Shown here piece after piece: positions 49,500 to 61,214 of a stretch of DNA of 64,000 nucleotides; within the stretch, counting starts at the first letter, position 1, and the number at the start of each line of letters is the position of its first letter. Source of the DNA: Stropharia rugosoannulata. Taxonomy: Eukaryota > Basidiomycota > Agaricomycetes > Agaricales > Strophariaceae. The translations under genes were made by a program, and so were the position numbers. The stretch lies in NCBI GenBank assembly GCA_028532985.1, contig JANCIK010000009.1:992001-1056000 (forward strand), given 5' to 3'. The notes under the pieces are model-generated. The model was not told the origin of the DNA. It saw nothing but the letters and a program-made list of their open reading frames with translations, and did no database searches.

Positions 49500-50570
49500 C
49501 AATCAAGCGCTTATGTATGAGCCAAGTACGAGCGCTACCGGAGCCAGCAGCCTTTGTGACTAGGGGATTGACTTAATTGATATGGTAGCTTGACAGACGC
49601 GGTTTCGTTCCGAACTACTAAGTAGCTTCCTGTGGCTTGTCCCGATATCAACGCAGGGTGGCGTATGTTCTGTGTAGTGAGCGCCGCCTCACCATTAGAA
49701 CCTGGTGTAAAGGTCAAGCCCCAATTGTCGATTAACTCCGAATTGATTGGTCGGAAGAAAACGAACGGGGAATTCCGCGATAAGCAAGCAGCATAAAGCA
49801 CCGTATGTATGCAGGTGTATGCATCGACTTTATTGTTTTAAGAACTCAGATGCGCATACACTCGTCCGAGACGGCCGAACGAGACCTTTACGGACAGTCT
49901 CTGTGGGTGGAGAGGTATTGAGGCCTATTCAGACTGAACTGGGCCCCATGAATGCTTTCACGAGCTTACCGGCTGATGACGCTATGCTTCGGCGTTGTGT
50001 GAGCCTCGAACGTTTCGCCGCTGATTTTCCGCAGGGGTGCTAGAACATTCATGATGGTCACAATAAAGGGTGGAGATAGAAATACCATTCGATGTTTTTG
50101 TCCCACGTATTGCTGAAAGCGAGGGCTTAGGGCATTATTCTGACCTTCGAATACGACTGGTGTGCGAGCCTTGTATCAGTATTAATGGATCAGATGGCAC
50201 AATCAAAGAAGTTTCAGCTTATCGCGAATAAGCAGTTCATGCATGACGCCTGCATCATCACAAAGTTAATATAGTTACCTTGAAATTCAGTATTAAGCCA
50301 CAAGCTGTGCGTAGTAGGCACCTGGCAGTTCTCCTTGTCCGCAGCTTAGTAAGAGTATGACAACCAGATCGGTTTGTGCACAATTGAAATATGACAGGGA
50401 GTTGGATCCAGACGTAGTTCGAGCTGTTCAAAGCGTCAATTTTATGCGGCGGGATTCGTAGGTGGATAGAGGCAACGCGTCCTCCAGGCAGACTGTTTTT
50501 AGCCGTGCAAAGACTGGATTATTCGGCCCTATTCGACCTTTCAATCTTTTTAGGTTTTCTATTTATAGAC
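49500..50570 (-). pseudogene. Possible decayed or unrecognised multi-exon gene
   Basis: On the minus strand, downstream of a TATAAAT at 50561-50567, one frame reads LWLNTEFQ, then across an intron-like gap GVMHELLIRDKLKLL before a stop. After a further gap, PVVFEGQNNALSPRFQQYV and NVLAPLRKISGETFEAHTT are open for about 65 codons without a start. Intron-like GTAAGC...TAG (about 49980 to 49930) and GTATTT...TAG sequences occur. I could not assemble a continuous protein, and I do not recognise the family. It could be a degraded gene, an unusual gene with a poorly resolved structure, or chance. Confidence 0.2.
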
Positions 50571-51074
50571 ACTGGATAGGGCTTCATTGTCATGTTGACA
50601 TTCCGCGTTGATCGTCGAAGCTTCAGTGTCGCGTTGCCTCGCGTTGCCTATTTGTCCGTCGATCAGGGATGTAAATGGGGAGCTTTGGTTGAACTGCGTA
50701 GGCATGCCACCGAGACCATAAAAATGGATTTACAGAAGAGAATGTAGAGCATACATCACTGTTGCACCACTGCTTATTTCTGAAACTTGGTCGTGTCTTG
50801 CATTGGGATCGATTGGGGGGCTTTGGAGCCGACGGGTAAATAAACGTTGAGCACAAGTTGAATGCTGACCGGGACCACGCAAGTCATAGTTATGAAGTGA
50901 CTCCTCAAAGAGCCCGGGCCGCGAATCACGTCATCCGCGCGGCATGCCTGCGAGCGCATGCGGTACAATTGCATCATTGCATGTTGTGACACGGCACACA
51001 CGACGAGCGAGGCTCAGTGTCTGGTTTCAATGTTGGACGAGGTGGTCGGAGGAGCAGGTTATAATCTGTTGTAA

Positions 51075-51081
51075 TGAGTCA
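51075..51081 (+). promoter_or_regulatory. AP-1/Gcn4-like TGAGTCA site upstream of the ABC transporter gene
   Basis: A perfect TGAGTCA lies 294 bases upstream of the ATG, with further GAGTCA/GAGTCG copies within 35 bases. Such bZIP sites are common in drug- and stress-responsive promoters, but function is not shown. Confidence 0.3.
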
Positions 51082-51374
51082 TACGAGTCATCTGAAGTTA
51101 TGAGTCGGTTCAATTTATGAAGCTGAGATGGACGTTGCGTTCAATGGGGCAAGTGCTTACATAGTCGGGGCCCGAGGGATATGGATAATCTGATAAGATT
51201 GGAATTTCGGGCCAGGGATTAGGTGACCATGTTTACGTTTGCCTGCCGCCATGCACCGCCGGGGGTATACATATGGGCCCATTGGATTTCCAGGGGCTTC
51301 AAAAGTCAGTTGACATCAACCACAAGCATCAGCCTTCCCATCACCCCCTTCCTCTTCTCCGTGCCTTGCTCACC

Positions 51375-54300
51375 ATGGTCGACTCACGGCCTAGCAGCAC
51401 AGACGAGAAAGTCACTGTGGTCAATGATCAAAAGGAACACAAGTCAAAAGGGTTCTTCTCGCGCAAGAAGGCTCCTTCGGATGACGAGAAAAGCAGCATA
51501 GCGGACGCTAATAATGTTGTAGCCGAGGTCAAGCCTGCTGAGGACATCCCTCCCATTGGATTCACAGACCTTTTCCGGTTAGTGTTAGATTCTCTATGCT
51601 GACCTTTATTGACTGATCCTTTCCATCCAGCTATTCGACGCGCTTTGAACTATTCATCGACTTCATTGGAATTGTTGCAGCATGCGCTGCGGGCGCTGCG
51701 CAGGTATGCATTATTGTCCATCTTGATTTCAGATGTTAACCGCACTCTTCTGCCATAGCCTTTGATGTCTCTGTTATTCGGAAACCTGACGCAAGACTTC
51801 GTGGATTTTTCGATCACCCTTCAGAATCGCACTAGCACTGCAACAGATATCGAAGCCGCTGGAACACATTTCAGGGATTCAGCGGGAAAGAGCGCAAGCT
51901 ACCTAGTGTATATCGGTGCGTTTTCATCTACTTTTTGTTGGAGATCGACTCAATTCTGTAATAGGTATCGGAATGTTTGTGTGTACTTATACCTACATGT
52001 ATATCTGGGTGTATACCGGAGAAATAAATGCTAAGCGCATCCGCGAGCGCTACCTACAAGCTGTCCTGCGCCAGGAAATTGCCTTTTTCGATAACGTTGG
52101 TGCCGGAGAGGTTGCCACGCGCATTCAGACGGATACACGTGAGTTTTCTCATTTCTACTCACGATTTCCCCAAGTTCTCATAGCCGGCTATTAGATTTGG
52201 TTCAGCAAGGAATCTCAGAGAAAGTCGCGCTTGTTGCCAATTTCCTTTCGGCTTTTGTGACCGGTTTTGCTCTGGCTTACGCCCGCTCATGGCGTTTAGC
52301 TTTAGCAATGTCTTCCATCCTTCCATGCATTGCTATAACAGGAGGCGTCATGAACAAGTTCATCTCAGGTTACATGCAGTATGTCATTTTACATCTTCAT
52401 ATTACCGCCAGTTTCGTTGACATATAATTAGACTGTCTCTCAAGCACACCGCCGAGGGCGGTAGTCTTGCGGAAGAAGTCATTTCAACCATCCGCACAGC
52501 ACAGGCATTCGGTACTCAGTCAATTTTAAGCAACTTGTATAACAAGCGGATCGACGAATCCCTTAAGGTGGATATGAAAGCGGCAACTTGGCATGGAGCG
52601 GGCTTGGCCGTTTTCTTCTTTGTCATCTATTCCGCCTATGCTCTCGGTATGTTGTGTTTCGGCTGTAACGAATCCGTTGTCTCACAGTACATGCCACTTT
52701 GACAGCTTTCAGCTTCGGTACGACACTCATCAATGAAGGCCATGGTACGTTTTTTTCCTGACATTCAAAAGTTTAGTCGGCTTACGATTAAATAGCTAAT
52801 GCTGGTCGTGTTGTTAATGTCTTTTTGGCCATCCTGATTGGTTCCTTCTCGCTTGCTCTTCTCGCCCCTGAGATGCAAGGTAAGTCGGCGCTTCACAGCC
52901 CTTAGGATGCCCCCTTTCTCACACTATTTGTTAGCCGTCACCCATGGCCGTGGTGCAGCCGCCAAACTTTACCATACCATTGACCGTGTGCCCGAAATCG
53001 ATTCTGCTAACCCCGGAGGACTCAAACCCGAGAAGGTTGAGGGTGAGATTTCCCTGGAAGACGTCAGATTCAGCTATCCTTCCCGCCCATCTGTTCAGGT
53101 TGTCAAGGGACTGAACATTACTTTCCGCGCCGGGAAGACAGCTGCGTTGGTCGGTGCATCTGGTTCTGGCAAATCCACTATTGTCTCCCTCGTTGAACGG
53201 TTCTATGATCCCAACTCGGGTGTGGTCAAGCTTGACGGTGTAAACTTGAAAGACCTCAACCTTAAGTGGCTGCGATCTCAAGTTGGATTGGTTTCCCAGG
53301 AGCCAACACTCTTTGCTACCACTATTAAAGGGAATGTAGCTCACGGTCTTATTGGCACCAAATGGGAAAACGCATCGGAGGAGGAGAAGGACGCGCTCAT
53401 CAAGGATGCATGCATTAAGGCCAACGCTGACGGATTCGTTACCAAATTGCCGCTCGGATATGATACCATGGTTGGCGAGCGTGGTTTCCTTCTTTCTGGT
53501 GGACAAAAGCAACGTATTGCAATCGCCCGCGCCATCGTCTCTGATCCCCGCATTCTCCTCCTCGATGAGGCCACTAGTGCACTTGACACTCAATCTGAAG
53601 GAATTGTCCAGGATGCCTTGGACAAAGCTTCAGCAGGTACGTTTCTTTTTTTACCCGAATAGTCTAAAAATTAAACTTCTTCTTTGTCTAGGCCGAACCA
53701 CTATCACTATAGCTCATCGCTTGTCAACTATCAAGGATGCTGATGTCATCTACGTCATGGGCGACGGTCTGGTTCTCGAATATGGCACGCATCAAGACCT
53801 TTTGCAGAAGGATGGCGCCTATGCCCGCCTCGTCCAGGCCCAGAGGCTACGCGAAGCGAAGGAGAAGGAAGACACCACCGGAGATCTCAGTGAGGATACC
53901 TCGTCTGTCGAGGACATGGAGAAAGCTGCCCGCGAGGAGATCCCTCTTGGCCGTAAGAACACACAGCAGTCCCTCGCGAGTGAAATCTTGCAGCAAAAAC
54001 AACAGCAAGTGGAGGCATCCCGCCAGAAGGGCGATGATGATGACCTCAGCATGTTCCAATTGTTCAAGCGCATGGCTCCCCTCATCCGGGACCAGTGGAA
54101 AAACTACTTGTTCGGTGCTATCTTCGCAAGTATGACTGGCATGGTTTACCCTGCTTTCGGCGTTGTGTACGCCAAGGGTATAAATGGCTTCTCCTTCCAA
54201 CAACCCGAGGAGCGTCGTCACGCCGGAGATCGCAATGCTCTTTACCTGTTTGTTATCGCCATTATCTCCACTTTCACCATCGGCCTGCAAAACTACTTGT

Positions 54301-56218
54301 TCGCTGGAGCCGCTGCGAAGTTGACTGCCAGACTCCGTACTCTCAGCTTCAAGGCCATCCTTCGGCAGGATATCGAGTTTTTCGACAAGGACAGCAACAG
54401 CACTGGTGCTTTGACCTCTCAACTCAGTGATAACCCGCAGAAGGTCAACGGTCTTGCCGGAATCACTCTTGGAGCCATCGTTCAAAGTTGTGCTACCCTC
54501 ATAACCGGTTCTGTGCTCGGTCTTGCTTTCATTTGGAAGGTCGCCCTCGTTGGTATCGCCGTTACTCCCCTTCTCGTCTCGACAGGCTATATCCGCCTGC
54601 GTGTTGTTGTACTCAAAGATCAGGCAAACAAGAAGGCACATGAAGACTCCGCTCAGCTGGCTTGTGAAGCTGCTGGCTCTATTCGTACAGTCGCCGCTTT
54701 GACTCGTGAAGAAGATTGCTTAAGATTATACGCCGAAAGTCTCGATGGGCCCCTTCGCAAGTCGAACAAGACCGCCATTTGGAGTAACGCTCTCTACTCT
54801 TTCTCACAATCGCTTGTATTCTTCGTTATTGCGCTTATTTTCTGGTATGGCGCCACTCTTGTTTCGCGTCGCGAGGCTTCCACCTTCCACTTCTTCGTTG
54901 GTCTCATGGTAAGTGCTGATTCATCTATGTATGGTCCAAATACTGATCCATTATTTTCAGAGTACAACTTTCGGTGCCATTCAAGCCGGAAACGTGTTCT
55001 CTTTTGTCCCTGATATCTCGTCAGCAAAGGGTGCTGGCTCTGACATTATCAAGCTCCTTGACTCCCGGCCTGAAATCGACGCTGAATCGACAGAAGGCAA
55101 GATCATTCCCAACGAGCAAGTCAAAGGTCACATTCGCTTCGAGGGCGTTCACTTCCGTTACCCTACGCGCCCTGGTGTCCGTGTCCTTCGTGATCTGTCC
55201 CTCGAAGTCCAACCTGGTACATACATCGCTCTGGTCGGAGCTAGCGGTTCGGGCAAGAGTACGACGTGAGCATTTATCCTTATGTTATTTTTATGATTCG
55301 GATATTGATTTTAATAACAGGATTCAATTGATCGAGCGTTTCTATGACCCCCTGGCTGGAGACGTCTACGTAAGCCTTTGCACCCTAATTTTTTCTCGAA
55401 AAGCCTAATTTGATCTCCTTTCTAGCTGGACGGCGAGCGCATCACAGATCTCAATATTCAAGAGTACCGTAAGCACCTGGCCCTGGTGTCGCAAGAGCCT
55501 ACACTGTATGCCGGCACCGTGCGTTTCAACATCTTGCTTGGAGCTATTAAGCCGCAAGAGGAAGTGACGCAAGAGGAGATCGAAGACGCATGCCGGAAGG
55601 CAAATATCCTTGAGTTTATTCAGGGACTGCCCCAGTAAGTCTAGGTTCAAACTTTTTTTATCAGTTGTTAAGCAATATGTGTATAGGGGCTTTGATACTG
55701 AAGTCGGTGGCAAGGGATCACAACTGTCTGGTGGCCAAAAACGTGAGTGATGATAAGGGTATGTTGCACCCGAGTAGACACTGATGCTTTCTTCGTCTTT
55801 AGAACGTATCGCCATTGCCCGTGCTCTGCTGCGGAACCCGAAAGTTCTATTGTTAGATGAGGTATGCAATGACTGATCTTCCCTGTAGTATAGCCTACTA
55901 ATCGTCTTCTCAATTAGGCTACGTCTGCTCTGGATTCCAATTCCGAAAAGGTGGTCCAAGCCGCCCTCGATCAAGCCGCGAAGGGCAGAACAACGATCGC
56001 AATTGCGCATCGGTTGTCGACCATCCAAAACGCCGACATGATGTAAGTTTCCCGCAGCACTTCTATGCTCTTATCTGGACGCTGACTTGTTTTCTTTTCA
56101 AAGCTACTTTATCAAGGATGGTCGTGTCAGCGAATCTGGAACCCACGACGAACTGATCGCCCGAGGAGGCGACTATTATCAATTCGTCCAATTGCAAGCA
56201 CTAAGCAAACGCGAGTAA
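51375..56218 (+). CDS. ABCB full-size multidrug transporter (P-glycoprotein/Ste6-like type)
   Basis: ATP-driven exporter with the layout TMD1-NBD1-TMD2-NBD2. A charged N-terminal tail ([18 protein letters not shown]) precedes TMD1, which is split by many short introns (51580-52900). NBD1 has the Walker [14 protein letters not shown], the Q-loop [14 protein letters not shown], the signature [14 protein letters not shown], Walker [13 protein letters not shown] and the H-loop IAHRLSTI. A long uninterrupted exon then encodes the linker and TMD2 (for example [20 protein letters not shown]). NBD2 repeats the set: [52 protein letters not shown] and [11 protein letters not shown], in four or five small exons. 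It ends [12 protein letters not shown] at TAA 56216-56218. All ATPase residues are present in both halves. Likely plasma membrane; the substrate could be drugs, toxins or a lipid/peptide factor. Confidence 0.95.
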
Positions 56219-56768
56219 ACGACTGTTAGATTGATTGTATGACCACTTCGCTTTTTGACGCACCTTCTGTTTTCCGTCTGGCTTTACACATGTCTTGAAC
56301 CATATTGTTATGACGATTCCATCTTGCATGGGCACCCGTACTTACCACTTACGATTATTTACCATACCCCTTTTTAACGGAGCCTGCTGTGTTACTGCAT
56401 CGTTTCAATACCCTCCCCCCTCCTTAATACTTCATAATACGTAGAGCACGCATAGGCACGCATGTACCTCGAGGACAAGTAAGTATAAATAAATATATAA
56501 ACGATAAACGCCTCGTGAGGCTATAAGACACGATTTCTGCTCCTTCCCAAGTGCCCAAGACAGCAACTAGAAAATCATGGTGAAAAAGGCCAACAAGCGG
56601 GTGGTCATCGCAGACAACCATCACGGTCTGAATGGGATCGTACCAGGCGTTTCTCACGCCTCCAGTGACGACCACGGACGAGACCACGTGGCGGGCACCT
56701 TCTTGGCTCGACATTCCAAGTCCAACTTGAATCTCCCCAACTCCCCCCAACCCAACCCCCACCCAAAA
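56219..56768. other. Intergenic region between the ABC transporter and VAP genes
   Basis: 3' UTR of the transporter and upstream DNA of the VAP gene. An upstream ATG at 56577 opens a frame of 64 codons that runs into the VAP start, but it is rich in His/Asn/Pro and not conserved in VAP proteins, so I treat it as leader. An ACGTGG box lies near 56687. Confidence 0.45.
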
Positions 56769-58229
56769 ATGTCTGTCTCCCTCAATCCCAGTAGCTCGCT
56801 CGGTTTCAAACGTACGTCGCATCGGTCCTGGACTCCTTCTTGTGCTCATTGCCCCCCCAGGACCGCTGACGACGCTCGTCAAGCGCTCGCTGACGATTAC
56901 AAATAACAATCCCCAGCCAGTAGCCTTCAAAGTCAAGACTACCGCCCCCAAGGTGCGTCGCGAGCGGTTGCGGAGTGCATATATCCACTTTCTTACGTTG
57001 CGCTGGGTGATAGCTGTACTGCGTGCGACCAAATTCAGGTCGAGTCGAGCCTGGGGAGAGTGTTGATGTGTCGGGTGAGCACAGCGTCATGCAAACGTCT
57101 CAGAACGGTATGCACTGAACTTGGGACAAATTTTTCCACAGTTATGCTTCAGGCCCTCAAGGAGGAGCCACCGCTAAACACCAAGTGCAAGGACAAGTTC
57201 CTCATTCAAAGCACCATCATTACGCCAGACAAGGAGAATCTCACTTTACACGATCTGGTGCGCAGTGCTTCGATTGCATTTTACTCATTTCATTAACGCC
57301 AATCTCGCTCGTTTTGCTTTTCAGTGGATGAGTCCGGAAGTGACTGAAGATGGCAAGGTTTTCCAACAGAAACTGCGTGTGACGTATCTCCCAGCCGAAG
57401 GCCAGGCGCTTGAGGAGGAGGATGAGAACCAGGTAGGCATGGCATCCATCTTGTCCCAAAACGATTCCGTGAGTCGAGCACAATATGATGCTCCTCATGA
57501 CCGAGTACTGATGAATAATTTTGCTCTTGAATGCTAACTTCTTTTAATTTATCCATTTGCTATCAGCATTACGAAACCGTTCATCCGCCCCGCAACAACG
57601 GCCATATTTCACTCGACGTTCCTCAACAATTCCAACAAGTCCCATCACAGGAGTCTCATGAAACACGCCCAGCGACACCACCTCAGGAGGACGCGCATCG
57701 CCATGATACGTCATACGAGCCTGAACAGCATTCAATCCCCACAGTTGTTGTAGAACCGGAAGAGCATTATTCAGAACCTCCGGCGCCTGCCCCTGTGGAG
57801 CATGTACCCGTCGAGCGTCAGCCCACTCCGGAGCTGCAGTATGAACAAGCTACAGCCGAACAATCTGTGGAAGAGCCCGCGCACGAACCTCCTGCCCCTA
57901 TCCTATCCATTCCCCCTGCTCCCGCCGCCTCTGCACCTCCACCAGAGCCGATTATCATCACACGTGAGAACCCTGTCAACGAGGAGATGTTCGCCAGGTA
58001 TAAAACGGCGCAAGCCGAGATCGAACGCCTCAAGGCACAAGTCAACGACCTTGTTGCGCAGCAGGAACTCCGCCGGCGGACAAGAAAGCTTTCCGATGCA
58101 GACAGCGCCACGGCCTCGGATTTCCAAACTGTCGTAGAGGAGCCACATATCCAACCCGAAGGCGTGCCACTACAAGTCGTCGTGATCATTGCATTGGGAG
58201 TGTTTGTCACTACGTATCTGTTCTTCTGA
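56769..58229 (+). CDS. SCS2: VAP/Scs2 family ER membrane protein (MSP domain)
   Basis: ER-resident tether that binds FFAT-motif proteins at membrane contact sites. The start at 56769 reads MSVSLNPSSSLGFKR. After the first intron the MSP domain continues PLTTLVKRSLTITNNNPQPV, then AFKVKTTAPKLYCVRPNSG across another intron. The KVKTT..YCVRPN signature is the FFAT-binding face. Further short exons give RVEPGESVDVSVMLQALKEE, then DKFLIQSTIITPDKENLTLH and WMSPEVTEDGKVFQQKLRV. A Pro/Glu-rich linker follows, and then a coiled coil (RYKTAQAEIERLKAQVNDLV). The C-terminal anchor VVVIIALGVFVTTYLFF sits at the last residues, as in all VAPs. TGA is at 58227-58229. Identification is very secure. Confidence 0.94.
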
Positions 58230-58825
58230 AGAGACTACATACGCTCCTCGTCCCGGCCTTATTTTGTTACTATTTATTCTCGGACATTAACATGGGATAT
58301 TGCAGCTCTAATCAAGTAGGCTGATTGCAGCTTTCCTGTGTTTATGTTGACTTGCCCTAATAGCGTAGTACTACCACATTCACCTTGTTATCTTGATTAT
58401 TCCTACATGTTTCACCCTCCTTTTGTTGTCTTCTTTCTGAATACTCCCAGTTCTGTAATTCTGCGACCCATCTTTCACTCTAACACCGAATTTTCTCATC
58501 CGATGCTTGTGCTATCGGTCCAACCTTTATTTTCGAAGTTCAGGTGACAAATTTATTTTATTGGTACGCTATGTATACGACCCCTCCGTCTCCTTCGCCC
58601 GCCACGTACGCAGCACAAGAATACATAGATCTTCATACTCATGCTTATCTTTATATTTGGTTGTACACAATTAGCACCGTCCTGCCCTCAACAAGAATCG
58701 GCACCTACTCGCCCAACTCGTTTAACCGATCACTTTTCTTTCTTTCTTGATTGTCTTAAATATGTCTGTGTGAGGATGACGAGCACCATGACGTACCTCC
58801 ATTATTTGTTCCATCAAACGCACAC
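58230..58825. other. Convergent intergenic region (3' ends of VAP and CE16 genes)
   Basis: AT-rich 3' flanks of two converging genes, with no gene signal. Open frames on the + strand here are short and CT/TA-rich. Confidence 0.6.
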
Positions 58826-60600
58826 TCACTGATGGGCTAGGAGGCTTCCTTCAATTGCCTGTGCAAGTAGTTGGTGGACGCGCTGCGTCGGATGGCCGGT
58901 GTCTGCATAGCATTGGATTTAGTAACAACGGAAGGAGATATGCGTAACAAGTCTTATCGTCAGCGGCGCCCGAGTTGACAACATAAATTAACTCAACTGA
59001 ACCAGAAAAAGCCTGTTGGCTCAGCACATGTGCAAAATCTGGGAAAGAAGTGGCGCTTTATTGTTAGCTCTGCTAATTAGAAATACAAGTGTGATGCAGA
59101 TGAAGTGTTCAAAGGCGGTCTTTAGATAACCATTGTGATGCATTGCATTTGTAGCTAGACTGCGTACTCACCCTGTGGTATTGGTAAACCCGAACTCCTG
59201 AGGGTTGTCGAGCACCGTGTTGAACCACGCGTGGGCGTCAAATGTCATCACGATCGTGTCTGAAGGAAGACGGAATGGAGAGGTTGGTTAGCGGTATGAT
59301 CCCATACAGAATTTTAATTCAGCGAGGTGTAGACCCAGAGCTGCAAAGGCAGCGTGCATCGTGCTGAGGAAGCGTGACTATAGGCTGTGTCTGCTCCCGA
59401 TCGACAGATAATCATGAACTGTATGACGTACGTACCAGGATTAGCGGACTCAAACGAGGCGACCTGCTGTGCAAGTACGGCGTTGAATTCATCTATGTGC
59501 GTTTTGAGGAGGGCAGCCTTGGTCGCATCTCCCAGACTCCCGGGGGATCGTTCCTCCGGGGGTACATTGATGAAGAGATGTGTACGCAGTCCGCGGTCCG
59601 TCGCTGCTTGCTGCAGGGATCAAGACCCTCTGTCAGATGCTACATGTTGCTAACATAGTAGCAACGACAACGCACCACGGCTCGGAAGTACGATGCCATC
59701 TCCACGCGCCAAAATGCTGTGAAATCGGTGATCTACAGCAGCGTAATGAAGTACGCCGAAGGCTGTCTGTGAGCAGTCGTCTGTCGTGCGCGACAAACAA
59801 GGGATGCACGCACTGTGGCATTGGTAACTGTGTCTCCTGTGTCGTTAATACCGATCCACCAGGTAGTCAACGTCTCGTCTGGGGGATGCGGGATAATGTC
59901 GGCGCCGAACTCGATCCATTGCTGCACTTGATTGACAAGGGGCACCGTGAAGGGCATGTGCAACGGCAGCCTGCAGTGGCGACAAGTCACTTTATGGCCG
60001 TTCCATAAGCATGCAACTGCAGAACATACAGGTTTCCATCGATGTCTGCACCTGCAAACGAAAAGTCCCAAAGCTGCTTGCCACATCGCGACGGAAGGCC
60101 TTCGAAACACCCGGTCAGAAACTCTAGCTGTGCAAAGCAGTGTCCACTATGTCAGATCCTGTGTCGGAGTCAGGTTAACATGATGTTCGCACCCAATTGG
60201 AGCCTTCAGAACTGGTCTTTTCCGCCCGTAAGTATATTTATGGAGAAAGGAATGCTTGTAACATTAAAACGCGCACATTGCGTGGAATTATCGCAGTAGT
60301 TAATAGTTCCTCGGGTGTGAAAGCGAGATCCTGTGCATCACCGATGAAACTGAGGAAGCAGTTAACAGTCAGAAAATATAATGCAACAAAATATATGCAT
60401 GTATACCTGAAATTAGCAGTACCTCGAGTGCCTTGCACGAATGAATACGAGTCCCCAAAGGCGTGTACGAATTTAGTCCTGCTCCAATCAAACTTGGGCT
60501 TCACGCTGTCTGTCTTGGTCCCTTGACACAACAACGAAGAAGTAAAAAGGAGAACTATAAAAGCAATAACAGACGATATGTGCCTCTCGCTAAGAGACAT
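58826..60600 (-). CDS. Secreted acetylesterase of the GDSL/SGNH fold (CE16)
   Basis: Carbohydrate esterase family 16 enzyme that removes acetyl groups from short xylo-oligosaccharides released from hemicellulose. The start at 60600 gives a signal peptide (MSLSERHISSVIAFIVLLFT); an in-frame ATG at 60648 would add 16 residues. Block I is FVHAFGDSYSFVQGTRGTAN with the nucleophile Ser. After the intron, SFIGDAQDLAFTPEELLT leads to NWLEFLTGCFEGLPSRCGKQ and LWDFSFAGADIDGNL. The Asn block is TTWWIGINDTGDT. Later exons include VEMASYFRAV, RTHLFINVPPEERSPGS and DTIVMTFDAHAWFNTVL. The last block reads GFCTCAEPTGFFWFNTGHPT, with the catalytic His; by my splicing the residue before TGH is Asn. It ends at TGA 58826-58828. 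The introns I traced keep frame. Confidence 0.88.
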
Positions 60601-61214
60601 AGTGGAGACAGAGACAGAGGTTGTTTCTTCTTGCGGGATGACTAGCAAACATCGAATTTAAGCAGTTGAAATTCTTGTTGAGGAGCACTTTGAGAAGCAG
60701 TCATGTCATATGATGCAAGGAAGGCCTGTCCTGCGTTCGCTGGTTTCTTTTCACGGACCGTCCGTCTTGAATACTCTTGGAATACTCTACAATCAAGATG
60801 CATAATTTTGATTGCGTTTATTCTTTCTAACGTTCATACAGGAGATACAAGCGAAGAGAGTTGCAACCCGCAGAGCGAAGATTTCTTGGGTGTTGACTAT
60901 CAACACTGAAGTGCTATTGGTAGTAGAGCTTGAGTAGACCTGAAAAGAGTTGGAAAAGAGTCATCCGAGTCATCCGAGTGAAAGGATGTTACCAAGATGT
61001 TACGGAACCTTTAGCGAAGTCCTCTAGGCGGGGCTCCCGGGCCGCGTCTCGCTAAATTTGGAACATTTTCCCGCTTTGAGCGTGCCGTCGCTCACCGTGG
61101 GCATCTCTGCTGATAAACCACAGCGACAAGGACCATGTGGTTCAAGAGCAACCTTCCCCCACCCATTCTGTCTCTTCCATACCAAAGATAGAGGAAATAG
61201 GAAACAAAAACACC
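60601..61214. other. Divergent intergenic region between the CE16 and superoxide dismutase genes
   Basis: Shared upstream region. A doubled GAGTCATCC occurs near 60959-60977, which may be a bZIP-type site. No other feature was recognised. Confidence 0.5.

Larger units (their letters stand above)
48201..51374. other. Large gene-poor region (3.2 kb) with possible gene remnants
   Basis: No complete gene was found. Between 50570 and 49500, the minus strand has a TATA-like element (50561-50567), short stretches of protein-like reading and plausible splice signals, but stops and frame changes break every path I tried. Open frames on both strands overlap at 49535-50043. The right end (51000-51374) is the promoter of the ABC transporter gene and includes a TGAGTCA site at 51075. 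A short GCGTTGCCT tandem lies near 50630-50650. Confidence 0.5.

Noticed and set aside
53847..54641. 264-codon antisense open frame inside the ABC transporter
   Set aside because: It is the complement of the strongly conserved linker and TMD2 exon; the frame is open because of biased codon use.
59374..60183. Overlapping + strand frames of 80-140 codons
   Set aside because: They are shadows of the CE16 exons on the minus strand.
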